From Ancylobacter novellus DSM 506 (lineage in GTDB: Bacteria; Pseudomonadota; Alphaproteobacteria; Rhizobiales; Xanthobacteraceae): 64,000 nt of DNA. Positions 1 to 7,761 of this stretch are shown in pieces (the first letter of the stretch is position 1; the number at the start of each line of letters is the position of its first letter). The notes below the pieces were generated by a model. That model saw only the letters and a list, made by a program, of their open reading frames with translations, had not been told where the DNA came from and did not search any database. The DNA lies in assembly GCF_000092925.1 (NCBI RefSeq), contig NC_014217.1, forward strand, positions 62,001 to 126,000. Reading direction: 5' to 3'. Made by a program: the position numbers and the translations under genes.

Positions 1-56
1 CCTGCCTGCCGGATCGCGCGGGCTGAAAAGGCGTCTTCCCGGAACGGTCGTCAGGC

Positions 57-130
57 CGTATCCGGGATCGTCATCTGCTCTTGCATTGGAATGCGATCCC
101 GGCTCTCGCTTCGCTCGGCCGGGATGACGG
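57..130. repeat. Palindromic intergenic repeat, partly degenerate copy
   Basis: The right arm at 93-130 (GCGATCCCGGCTC ... GCCGGGATGACGG) is nearly the same as 31553-31592. The left arm (57-70) keeps only the CCGGGATCG core. It lies just past the 3' end of the PodJ-like gene. Bases 1-136 hold no gene that I can support. Confidence 0.7.
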
Positions 131-136
131 GATTTC

Positions 137-3100
137 TCAGCGCGACGCCGTCTTGCGCGGGACCTCGTCCCAGCTCACCGACGGCATGTCGTTGGCCTTT
201 GCGTCGACCATCAGCGGCGCCCAGCTGTCCACCGTGCTGCGCAGCGTCGCCAGCGTCTTGGCGTCGACCTTGACGGCCATCTCGTCGCGCTTCAGCGCCG
301 CCTCGCCGTCGCCGCGGGCGGCGGCCAGCGCAAACCAGCGCCACGCCTCGGCCGGGTTCGCCGTGACGCCGAAGCCGCGGGCATAGAGCACGGCGAGGTT
401 ATACTGGCTGTCGCGCACGCCGCGCTCGGCGGCGAGGGTGAACCAGGTCACTGCGGTCCGGTAGTCGGGCTGGCCGATGGCGCCGGAGGCGAGCATCACG
501 CCGAGATTGTGCATGGCCGCGACATTGCCGGCATTGGCCGCCTGCTCATAGAGCTGGCGCGCCTTGGCGGGGTCGCGCGGCACGCCGTCCATGCCCTTCT
601 CGTAGATGGTGCCGAGGCGGTAGGTCGCCGGCATGGAGCCGTTCTTGGCCGCATAGGCGAGCCATTCGGCGGCGCGCGCCGGGCTCGCCGGCACGCCCTC
701 GCCGTCGGTGTAGCGGCGGGCAATTTCGAAGGCGGCGGCGGGATCGCCGGCGAGCGCCGCGGCGCGCAGGGTCTGGCTGGCGATGCCGCCCGGCAGTTCG
801 GTCGGCAGCGACATGCTGGACGGGCCGATCGGCGCCGGGGCGGGCGGCATGGCGTCGGGAGTCGCCTCGGGAGCGGCGGCGGGCGCCGGCGGCTGCGGGC
901 GTGGCGCGCTCTTGCCGACCGAGCCGGTGATGTCCTCGGGCGCCGGCAGGCTGCCGGGTGGCGTGGGCTTGGCGGCTGGGGGCAGCTTGGCGGTGTTGGA
1001 CACGGCCGGCGCGGCGGCGCGCAACTGCTGCTCGCGCATTTGCGCCAGGAAATGCCAGGAGCCATAGGCCAGCGCCGAGCCGCACAGGCCGATCAGCAGC
1101 ATGGCGCGAATGCGCGCCAGCCAGCGGGTCGGCGGACGGCGGTTGCGCTCGGTGATGTGGCTGCGCAGTTCCGGCGTGCCGGCGCCGGCCGGCAGGGTGG
1201 CGCGGCGTGCCTGGGCGATGAAGGCGGCGCGGTTGGGCGCGCCCGGCGCCGCGGCCGGAGCGGCCGGATGCACCACGTTCGGCACCGTCGGGGCATTGCC
1301 GCGCGCGGCGGCATTGGCCGCGGCCTGCGCGTCGAGGTCGACGGGCCGGAAGTCGAATTCGTCGTCGATGGGGGTGGTTGCCACCTGTTCGGGCGCAGCC
1401 GCGGCCTCGGGAGCCGGCGCGGTTTCCCCGCGCAGGGCCGCAACATCGGCGGAACGGCTCAGCTCCTCCAGCGCGGCGCGCATGAGCTGCGGCTCGAAGG
1501 GCTTGGGGATCGAGGCCGGCGGCGGCGAGAACACGGCCTCCGGCACGGCTGGGGCGGCCGCCTCGACCGGCGCCATGATGGCCGTAGCCACGGGGGCTGC
1601 GGGAGGCGCTTCGCGCTCGGCTTCCAGCGCCGCGATCTCGCGCTTGATCCGCGTCGCGCCGCCATTCGGGTTTCCGCCCGCGGGGGGGCGGGGGCGCGAG
1701 CCGGTGGCGAGGAAGGTGGCGCGGGTCTCCTCCATCTGGATGAACAGGTCGTTGACCACGCGCTCGATGCTGGCGAGCTGGCCGGCGATCTCCGCTCCCG
1801 CCACCGCCTTCTCGATCTTCTGTGTCAGCTCGGAGATTTGCCGGCCCAGCACGTCGAGGCGCAGATTCTCCTCCGGCCGCTCGATCCGCTCCATGCGATC
1901 GGCGAGGCCGCGAAGCATCGCCTCCAGCCCCGGCGGCATCTCGTGCCGGGCGCTGGCGAGGCTCGACTGGATGGAATCGAGCCGGCCAATCAGGTCGTTC
2001 AGCGGCAGCACCGGCGCCGGCTGGCTGGCGATGCGGTCGGCCAGCGTGTCGAGGCGCCGCTCCAGCGAGCCCACGGCCGAGCGGATCACCCGGTCCTCGT
2101 TGGCCGCCATCTCCGACACCTTGGTGGCGAGCAGCGACACCTGCTCGGCCAGAAGGCGCACGGAATCGGCGGAGAGGGTGCGCGCCAGCAGGTCGCGGAT
2201 CTCGGTCGCTTGCGCCTGCAGTCGGGCGATGGTGGCGCCGTCGACCGCCTTGGCGTTGACGATGTCGAGCTTGCGCTCCAGCGAATCGATGCGGCCGAGC
2301 AGCAGCGCCGGATGCTCCGGCAGCTTGAGCCCGCCGATCATGTCGCGCAGCGCCAGAAGGGTGGCGCGCAGCTCCTCGTCGCGCGTGCCGGAACGCTCGA
2401 CGCGGTCGGCGAGCTGCTGGACCACGCGCTGCAATTCGTCCACCGCGCGGCGCGGTGCCAGCATGCCGAGCGACTGGCGCATGTCGCCGAGCTCGCCCTG
2501 CAATGCGGAGAGCGCCTCGTTGATCGGCGAGCGCGACGGCGCGGAGGGGGCGATCGACGGCGCGACGGGGTGCGAGGGCGGCACGGGCGAGGGCGGCACG
2601 GGATTGGCGCGGGTGGGGAAGGGGCCGCCGGCGAAGGGATCGCGGATGAAGCGGTCACGGATCGAATCGCGCGCCACGCTCTCGCGCGGCGCGGCGGAGG
2701 ACGCCGGGCGCGGCGGTGGTTCGAAGGCCGGCGGTGTGCGGCGGCGGGTGATCTCGCTGTCGAGCTCGTGCTGGCGGGCGGCGATCTCGGCGACCGCCAT
2801 CTCCACCGGGTCGGCTGCGCGGGTGGCCGGGGCCTCGGCGCGCGGAGGCATCAGGTTCAGCGCCTCGAGCCGCTCATTGAGCTCGCGGATGGTGGTTTCG
2901 AGGCGGTCGTCGACCTTCACCGGCGCGGGGGCCGGTGGCGGCTCGGCCGGGGCAGCGGCGGCGCCGCCCATCTGCTCGATCTGGCCGGAAAGCTGTTCGA
3001 TGCGGCGCTGCAGGTCGGCGACGCTGCCGACCGGATCGGGAGCGCCCGGCGCCGGCGCGGCAGCGGCCATGGTGCCGAAGAGCTGGCTCTTCAGCCACTC

Positions 3101-3268
3101 CTCCAGAGGCATGCCGGCCCGCTGCGCCGCCTCGCTCATGGCTTGCCAGGCTTCCGGAGCGATCTGCCCGGCCGTCGAAGGGGCCCCTTGCCTCACCTTG
3201 TTCTCCGTCGCGTCGGGCGCCTGGCGCGGCGAGAATCGCCACAGCGGCGCTGGAGGCTGCTGACGCAA
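137..3268 (-). CDS. PodJ-like localization factor with Sel1 repeats
   Basis: This 1043-residue protein has the layout of alphaproteobacterial PodJ/PodJL polarity factors. The N-terminus (residues 35-65) has the helical segment typical of the family (AGMPLEEWL). A long, low-complexity, predicted coiled-coil region follows to about residue 560, then a Pro/Ala-rich stretch. One membrane segment lies at about 717-745, and Sel1/TPR-like repeats at about 830-1000 (motif G-DPAAAFEIARRYTDGEGV). The coiled-coil part would be cytoplasmic and the Sel1 part periplasmic. In Caulobacter, PodJ recruits polar organelle and cell-cycle proteins; the role here is inferred. The start is uncertain because no clear ribosome site precedes 3268. 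The gene stands alone and is divergent from merR. Confidence 0.75.
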   Translation of the reverse strand: MRQQPPAPLWRFSPRQAPDATENKVRQGAPSTAGQIAPEAWQAMSEAAQRAGMPLEEWLKSQLFGTMAAAAPAPGAPDPVGSVADLQRRIEQLSGQIEQMGGAAAAPAEPPPAPAPVKVDDRLETTIRELNERLEALNLMPPRAEAPATRAADPVEMAVAEIAARQHELDSEITRRRTPPAFEPPPRPASSAAPRESVARDSIRDRFIRDPFAGGPFPTRANPVPPSPVPPSHPVAPSIAPSAPSRSPINEALSALQGELGDMRQSLGMLAPRRAVDELQRVVQQLADRVERSGTRDEELRATLLALRDMIGGLKLPEHPALLLGRIDSLERKLDIVNAKAVDGATIARLQAQATEIRDLLARTLSADSVRLLAEQVSLLATKVSEMAANEDRVIRSAVGSLERRLDTLADRIASQPAPVLPLNDLIGRLDSIQSSLASARHEMPPGLEAMLRGLADRMERIERPEENLRLDVLGRQISELTQKIEKAVAGAEIAGQLASIERVVNDLFIQMEETRATFLATGSRPRPPAGGNPNGGATRIKREIAALEAEREAPPAAPVATAIMAPVEAAAPAVPEAVFSPPPASIPKPFEPQLMRAALEELSRSADVAALRGETAPAPEAAAAPEQVATTPIDDEFDFRPVDLDAQAAANAAARGNAPTVPNVVHPAAPAAAPGAPNRAAFIAQARRATLPAGAGTPELRSHITERNRRPPTRWLARIRAMLLIGLCGSALAYGSWHFLAQMREQQLRAAAPAVSNTAKLPPAAKPTPPGSLPAPEDITGSVGKSAPRPQPPAPAAAPEATPDAMPPAPAPIGPSSMSLPTELPGGIASQTLRAAALAGDPAAAFEIARRYTDGEGVPASPARAAEWLAYAAKNGSMPATYRLGTIYEKGMDGVPRDPAKARQLYEQAANAGNVAAMHNLGVMLASGAIGQPDYRTAVTWFTLAAERGVRDSQYNLAVLYARGFGVTANPAEAWRWFALAAARGDGEAALKRDEMAVKVDAKTLATLRSTVDSWAPLMVDAKANDMPSVSWDEVPRKTASR

Positions 3269-3626
3269 CTGTTTCGATTCTTGGTAAATGCCGCGTTAAT
3301 GCCCTACCGCCGTTGAGCTTTTGTCCGGCACCCTGTTCGGCGGCGTGCCGCGCGGAAATGCCCGGCGGGGCGCCGCCGACATCCCCTGCGTGCAGCTAAC
3401 CTCTCCCCTGCATGGACCTCCGGCGGCGCCTCCGCCCAGCTTGCCTCTCCTCGTGGCAAGTCACGCCATGTCGGCACAAGCTTTTGAAAAATAACGTCTT
3501 ATTCCGTCATTTAACAGTAAGTTGCCCTAACGTCGGGTGTGACTTTCTCCCCTAGCGGCAACCTCTCTGCGACAGTGCGGCAACATCGCTGACGCGTTGT
3601 CCTGCCCCTTACCCGGAGTTGCCGAC
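3269..3626. other. Intergenic region between podJ-like and merR
   Basis: These 358 bases separate divergent genes and should hold both promoters. Bases 3485-3530 are clearly AT-richer than their surroundings and are the likeliest promoter zone for the MerR gene. I see no convincing operator, RNA or small gene. Confidence 0.5.
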
Positions 3627-4055
3627 ATGGATTTCACCTCCTTCGAGGCCGAACGCACCGCAGACACGCATGCCGCCCCGTCGGGCGAAAATGCCTTCTT
3701 CACCATTGGTGACCTCGCCCGCGAATTCGGCGTCACGCTGCGCGCGCTGCGCTTCTATGAGGACAAGGGCCTGCTCGCCCCCCGCCGCGAGGGCCTGACC
3801 CGTCTCTACAGCCCGGCCGAGCGGTCGCGCCTCGCCATCATCCTGAAGGGCAAGAAGCTCGGCTTCACCCTTGCCGAGATCAAGGCGATGGTCGCCCTGC
3901 GCGAAGGCACCGCCCCGGCCGGTGGCCTCGCCCTTACCCGCGAGAAATGTGTGGAGCAGCTCGCCCTGCTCGAGACGCAGAAGACCGAGATCGAGGAAGC
4001 CATCGGCGAACTCCGCCAGATGGTCGCCGCCTTCTCCTCGCGCTCGGCCGCCTGA
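3627..4055 (+). CDS. MerR-family transcriptional regulator
   Basis: A 142-residue protein with a MerR winged helix-turn-helix at about residues 24-92 (FTIGDLAREFGVTLRALRFYEDKGLL, read in two parts), followed by a dimerisation helix at about 105-135. No Cys pair or cluster typical of metal- or redox-sensing MerR proteins is visible; the only Cys is in TREKCVEQ. The effector is therefore unknown. Start 3627 is preferred over an upstream ATG at 3597 because GGAG lies 8 bases before it. A GC-rich hairpin follows the stop, so the gene is probably monocistronic. Confidence 0.9.
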   Translation: MDFTSFEAERTADTHAAPSGENAFFTIGDLAREFGVTLRALRFYEDKGLLAPRREGLTRLYSPAERSRLAIILKGKKLGFTLAEIKAMVALREGTAPAGGLALTREKCVEQLALLETQKTEIEEAIGELRQMVAAFSSRSAA

Positions 4056-4084
4056 ACTTCATCCTCCTCCCCTGACGACCACCG

Positions 4085-4115
4085 GCGGCGCCCCTTGCGG
4101 GCGCCGCTGGCTTTT
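4085..4115 (+). terminator. Probable terminator after merR
   Basis: A 9-bp stem (GCGGCGCCC at 4085-4093, GGGCGCCGC at 4099-4107) with a 5-base loop is followed by TGGCTTTT. The T tract is short and interrupted, so its strength is uncertain. Confidence 0.55.
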
Positions 4116-4178
4116 GGGGGCTGCGTTCGCGGGCGGGGTGCTCTAGCGTGAGGCCAGATTCGTCTGCCGAGTGCCCCC

Positions 4179-4793
4179 ATGTCCCGTTCCATCGACTATT
4201 ACTTCTCCATCGCCAGCCCCTGGGCCTTCATCGGTCATTCGCCCTTCCTCGACGTGGCGAAGCGCCACGGCGCGCGGATCAATTTCCGCCCGGTCTTCCT
4301 CGGCGAATTGTTCGCCGACACCGGTGGGCTGCCGCTCGCCCGGCGCCATCCGGCACGTCAGCGCTACCGCCTCGTCGAACTGAAGCGCTGGCGCGAGGCG
4401 CGCGGCCTCGACTTCCATCTCAGCCCGGCGCACTGGCCGCTCGATCCGGCCGCTGCCGACCGATTGGTCATCGCCGCGCAGATCGCCGGCCATGACGTGG
4501 CGCCACTGGTGTCGCGACTGACCTCCGGCGTCTGGCAGCGGCAGGAGAACATGGCCGACCCGGCGGCGCTCGGCGTGGTTCTGGCCGAGCTCGGCCTGCC
4601 GGCGGAGCTTCTGGAAGCCTCTGCGGGAGACCGCACCGCCGTCATCTACAAGGCCAATCACGACGCCGCCGTCGAAGCCGACGTGTTCGGCTCGCCGGCC
4701 TATGTGCTCGACGGCGAGGTGTTCTGGGGGCAGGATCGGATCGACATGCTGGAGAGGGCATTGTCGAGCGGGCGCGCGCCGTTCACGCCGTGA
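4179..4793 (+). CDS. 2-hydroxychromene-2-carboxylate isomerase family protein
   Basis: A 204-residue DsbA-like thioredoxin-fold protein of the HCCA isomerase / glutathione S-transferase kappa group. Features seen are the N-terminal YYFSIASPWAFIG motif, whose Ser replaces the redox Cys of DsbA, and the cis-Pro region GSPAYVLDGEVFWGQDR near the C-terminus. Family members isomerise 2-hydroxychromene-2-carboxylate in naphthalene catabolism using glutathione. No aromatic-degradation genes are nearby, so the substrate is unknown and the name is a family name only. Confidence 0.88.
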   Translation: MSRSIDYYFSIASPWAFIGHSPFLDVAKRHGARINFRPVFLGELFADTGGLPLARRHPARQRYRLVELKRWREARGLDFHLSPAHWPLDPAAADRLVIAAQIAGHDVAPLVSRLTSGVWQRQENMADPAALGVVLAELGLPAELLEASAGDRTAVIYKANHDAAVEADVFGSPAYVLDGEVFWGQDRIDMLERALSSGRAPFTP

Positions 4794-4821
4794 GGCGCCG
4801 CCGTCCAGAGGAGGGCCGGAT

Positions 4822-5376
4822 ATGCGGCTGACCCTGATCGGCGCGGGCCTCGCCCTCGCCATGCTTCACCCCGCGCAGGCCCAGGCGCCGAATATTCCGC
4901 CGAACGGCCCGCCTGAAGCCGCGCGATTCACCATGCAGCCGGTCGAGGGTGGGCTGATGAAGCTCGACACCAGCACCGGCGCGATGTCGTTCTGCTCGGC
5001 CAAGGCCGGAGCCTGGGTCTGCGAGGCGGTGCCGGAGGATCGTGCGGCGCTGGAGGCGGAGATCGCCCGGCTGCAGGCGCGCATCGCCGTGCTGGAGAAG
5101 AGCCGTGCCGGCACCGGCACGGGCGGGACCGGCACCGGCGTGCCGGACATCATGGCGCCGCCCTCCGCAGAAGCGCCGAAGGATACGCCGAAGGACGAGC
5201 CCCTCGGCCCGCCGGACGCAGCGAAGCCGGCGCCGAAAAGCGAACAGGAACTCTCCGAGGAGGCGCGCAAGCGGCTCGACCAGGCGATGGACATGGTCGA
5301 GCAGGTGTTCCGCCGCTTCTTCGACATGGTCGACCAGCTGCGCCGCGAGGAAGGCGCGCAGGACCAGAAACTCTGA
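4822..5376 (+). CDS. Hypothetical secreted coiled-coil protein
   Basis: A 184-residue protein of unknown function. Residues 1-20 form a signal peptide ending AQA. Then come a compact segment with two Cys (FCSAKAGAWVCEA), a short coiled coil (about 73-95), a Gly/Thr- and Pro-rich linker and a C-terminal amphipathic helix (SEEARKRLDQAMDMVEQVFRRFF). The protein is probably periplasmic. Start 4822 is chosen for the AGAGGAGG sequence just upstream. It lies 28 bases after the isomerase gene and may be cotranscribed with it. No domain is recognised. Confidence 0.8.
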   Translation: MRLTLIGAGLALAMLHPAQAQAPNIPPNGPPEAARFTMQPVEGGLMKLDTSTGAMSFCSAKAGAWVCEAVPEDRAALEAEIARLQARIAVLEKSRAGTGTGGTGTGVPDIMAPPSAEAPKDTPKDEPLGPPDAAKPAPKSEQELSEEARKRLDQAMDMVEQVFRRFFDMVDQLRREEGAQDQKL

Positions 5377-5380
5377 TCCC

Positions 5381-6373
5381 TCAGCAGGCCGAGACGAAGG
5401 CGTGGGAGCGCGCCAGCGCCTGGTCGGCGAGGCTGCCGGGAAAGCCGATGAAGACGTGGCAGCCGCCGGGATAGATGGCGAGCTCGGCAGCATTGCCGGC
5501 CTTGAGCCAGCGCGGCGCCATGAACAGCGTGTCGTCCAAGAGCGCGTCGCGGGTACCGATGGTGAACAGCGCCGGCGGTAGGTCCTTCAGATTGGCCTGC
5601 AGCGGCGAGATGTCGGGCAAGGCGATATCGCCGCCCTCCCTCAGATAGTGGCCGACGAAGACGTTGATGTCCCGCGTGTTGAGCACCAGCGGCTCGTCGC
5701 CCCATTGCCGCGCGCTCGGCGTCAGGCCGAGGTCGTAGGCGCCGGCGGTGAGGTTGGCGGCGCGGAAGGGGGTGAGGCCGTGCTTGTCGCGCAGCCGCAG
5801 CAGGACGGCGACGGAGAGGTTCGCCCCTGCCGACTCGCCACCGATGGCGAAGCGGTCGGTGCCGAAGCGGGCCGGCCCTTCGTGCATCAGCCACAGCGCG
5901 GCGGCCTCGCAATCGTCCGGCCCGCGGGGCCAGGGCTCCTCCGGCGCGAGGCGATATTCCACAGAGACCACGGCGAAGCCGGTGCGCTCGACGAAGCGGT
6001 GGTTGAGCCCGTCGTTCTCGCGGGCCGAGCCGAGGCACCAGCCGCCGCCATGGATGTGCAGGTAGACGCCCTTGGGCGGCGTCGGCGGGGTGAGGATGCG
6101 CAGCGGCACCGGGCCGTGCGGGCCGTCGATTTCGATTACCTGCGCATAGGAGCTCTCCGGCGCCAGCGGGAACGGACCCTTGCCCTCCAGCCGCAGCTTG
6201 CGCAGCATCGCCATGGGAAACACCCAGCGGTCCGGCACGGCGCCGAGCGCCTTGACGATGCCGGCATTGATCGCCCGCGTCTCAGGCGTAATGGCGGCCT
6301 CCTCGAACAAGGCGGGGTCGACCACGAGCGGGGCGGCAGAGGAGGCGCGGGTTTCGGGCAGCGGAGAGGACAT
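5381..6373 (-). CDS. Alpha/beta hydrolase, HSL-type esterase
   Basis: A 330-residue hydrolase of the hormone-sensitive-lipase (bacterial family IV) group, which cleaves short-chain esters. The oxyanion-hole motif HGGGW is at about residues 108-112 and the nucleophile elbow GESAG at about 179-183. The acid and base are probably in TRDALLDD and YPGGCHVF. There is no signal peptide, so it is probably cytoplasmic. An in-frame TTG lies 18 bases upstream, but ATG at 6373 is the more likely start. It is convergent with the gene at 4822. The natural substrate is unknown. Confidence 0.88.
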   Translation of the reverse strand: MSSPLPETRASSAAPLVVDPALFEEAAITPETRAINAGIVKALGAVPDRWVFPMAMLRKLRLEGKGPFPLAPESSYAQVIEIDGPHGPVPLRILTPPTPPKGVYLHIHGGGWCLGSARENDGLNHRFVERTGFAVVSVEYRLAPEEPWPRGPDDCEAAALWLMHEGPARFGTDRFAIGGESAGANLSVAVLLRLRDKHGLTPFRAANLTAGAYDLGLTPSARQWGDEPLVLNTRDINVFVGHYLREGGDIALPDISPLQANLKDLPPALFTIGTRDALLDDTLFMAPRWLKAGNAAELAIYPGGCHVFIGFPGSLADQALARSHAFVSAC

Positions 6374-6489
6374 AAAGCAGTGACGCTCCAAGTAGCGTGG
6401 GGTGGGCCTGTCATCGGGGGCTGATCCGTCCTATCCAAACCCAGCCGGGTCCATTCGTCCAGCGCCGACCCGGTGACAGGAGGGTGCCG

Positions 6490-6954
6490 ATGGCCAGGAT
6501 CAGCCGCGGCGAATTGCGGGAAAGCACGGTGACGCGGCGCTTCACGGCGATGCTCGCCGTCGACACGCCGGGGCGCGGATTCACCGACATCACCGGCGCG
6601 GTGGCGGATTTCCTTATCGCCGCGGGCGCAAGCGAGGGCGAGGTGTCGGTGTTCTGCCGGCACACCTCGGCCTCGCTCGCCATCCAGGAGAACGCCGACC
6701 CGGACGTGCGGGTGGACCTGTTGACCGCGCTCGACCGGCTGGCGCCGGAGGATGCCGGCTGGGCGCACGACATGGAGGGCCCGGACGACATGCCGGCGCA
6801 TGTGAAGGCCATGCTGAGCGGCATCAGCCTCAGCGTGCCGGTGATCGGCGGCCGTATGGCGCTCGGCACCTGGCAGGGGCTCTATCTGATCGAGCACCGG
6901 GCGCGGCCGCACCAGCGCGAATTGGTTGTGGCCTTTGTCGGCGAGGCCTACTAA
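6490..6954 (+). CDS. yjbQ: YjbQ/UPF0047 family protein
   Basis: A 154-residue protein of the YjbQ (UPF0047) family. Members can show weak thiamine-phosphate synthase activity, but the physiological role is not settled. Hallmarks visible are CRHTSASLAIQEN (residues 54-66), MPAHVKAMLSG and GTWQGLYLIEHR. The start at 6490 follows a perfect AGGAGG at 6478-6483. It is transcribed alone, between the divergent esterase and the response regulator gene. Confidence 0.92.
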   Translation: MARISRGELRESTVTRRFTAMLAVDTPGRGFTDITGAVADFLIAAGASEGEVSVFCRHTSASLAIQENADPDVRVDLLTALDRLAPEDAGWAHDMEGPDDMPAHVKAMLSGISLSVPVIGGRMALGTWQGLYLIEHRARPHQRELVVAFVGEAY

Positions 6955-7086
6955 AGGTCGCTACGGAACTTCGCGCCAGCCTGTCGCCGGTCCGGCCGGA
7001 TGGCTTGCAGCAGCGGTTCCACCGCACCATGATCGCGGCGCGGCATGCGGCGAGCGCATGTTCGCGCGGGGAGAGGGCCGCCGCAG

Positions 7087-7755
7087 GTGGATACGACGAC
7101 GAGTTTCCGGCTGGTGATCGCCGACGATCATCCGCTGTTCCGGGGCGCGCTGCGCGAGGCCGTTTCCCGCCAGTTCCCGCAGGCTGAGCTGTTCGAGGCC
7201 GGCGGCTTCGAGGACCTTCAGGCGCTTCTGGAGCGCGAGGGCGACCTCGATCTCATCCTGCTCGACCTCACCATGCCGGGCGTACGCGGCTTCTCCGGTC
7301 TGATGTATCTGCGGGCACAATATCCCGGCATTCCGGTGGTGGTGGTCTCGGCCAATGAGGAGGCCGGCGTCATCCGCAACTGCATGGAGTTCGGCGCCTC
7401 CGGCTTCATCCCCAAGACCAGCGCGGTCGAGACCATGCGCGAGGCGGTCGCCGCCGTGCTGGAGGGCCAGACCTGGACGCCGCCCGAGGTCGACCTCTCG
7501 GGGACCTCCGACAAGGAGACGCAGGCGTTGGTGGCCCGCCTCGCCACCCTGACGCCCCAGCAGGTGCGGGTGCTGATGATGCTGTCCGAGGGGCTGCTCA
7601 ACAAGCAGATCGCCTATGAGCTCGGCGTCTCCGAGGCGACGGTGAAGGCGCATGTCTCGGCGATCCTGCAGAAGCTCGGCGTGGAGAGCCGCACCCAGGC
7701 GGTGATCGCCGCCTCGAAGATCGAAGGCGGCACCTGGTCCCAGACGGCGGGCTGA
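7087..7755 (+). CDS. LuxR-type response regulator (CrbR/ErdR-like)
   Basis: A 222-residue NarL/FixJ-type regulator. The receiver spans about residues 6-120 with acidic DD at 13-14, phospho-acceptor D60 in LILLDLTMPG and Lys in FIPKTS. The LuxR helix-turn-helix is at about 158-215 (LLNKQIAYELGVSEATVKAH). GTG at 7087 is preferred as start; an upstream in-frame codon lacks a ribosome site. It is convergent with and only 6 bases from the symporter-kinase hybrid gene. This pairing is known from CrbS/CrbR of Vibrio and MxtR/ErdR of Pseudomonas, which control acetate and ethanol metabolism. Cognate pairing is inferred. Confidence 0.9.
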   Translation: MDTTTSFRLVIADDHPLFRGALREAVSRQFPQAELFEAGGFEDLQALLEREGDLDLILLDLTMPGVRGFSGLMYLRAQYPGIPVVVVSANEEAGVIRNCMEFGASGFIPKTSAVETMREAVAAVLEGQTWTPPEVDLSGTSDKETQALVARLATLTPQQVRVLMMLSEGLLNKQIAYELGVSEATVKAHVSAILQKLGVESRTQAVIAASKIEGGTWSQTAG

Positions 7756-7761
7756 GTCCCG

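Noticed and set aside
509..3316. Very long plus-strand open frames opposite the PodJ-like gene
   Set aside because: They are mirror frames of a GC-rich coding strand. The composition is Arg/Gly/Ala-rich with no domain, while the minus-strand frame has clear coiled-coil, membrane and Sel1 features.
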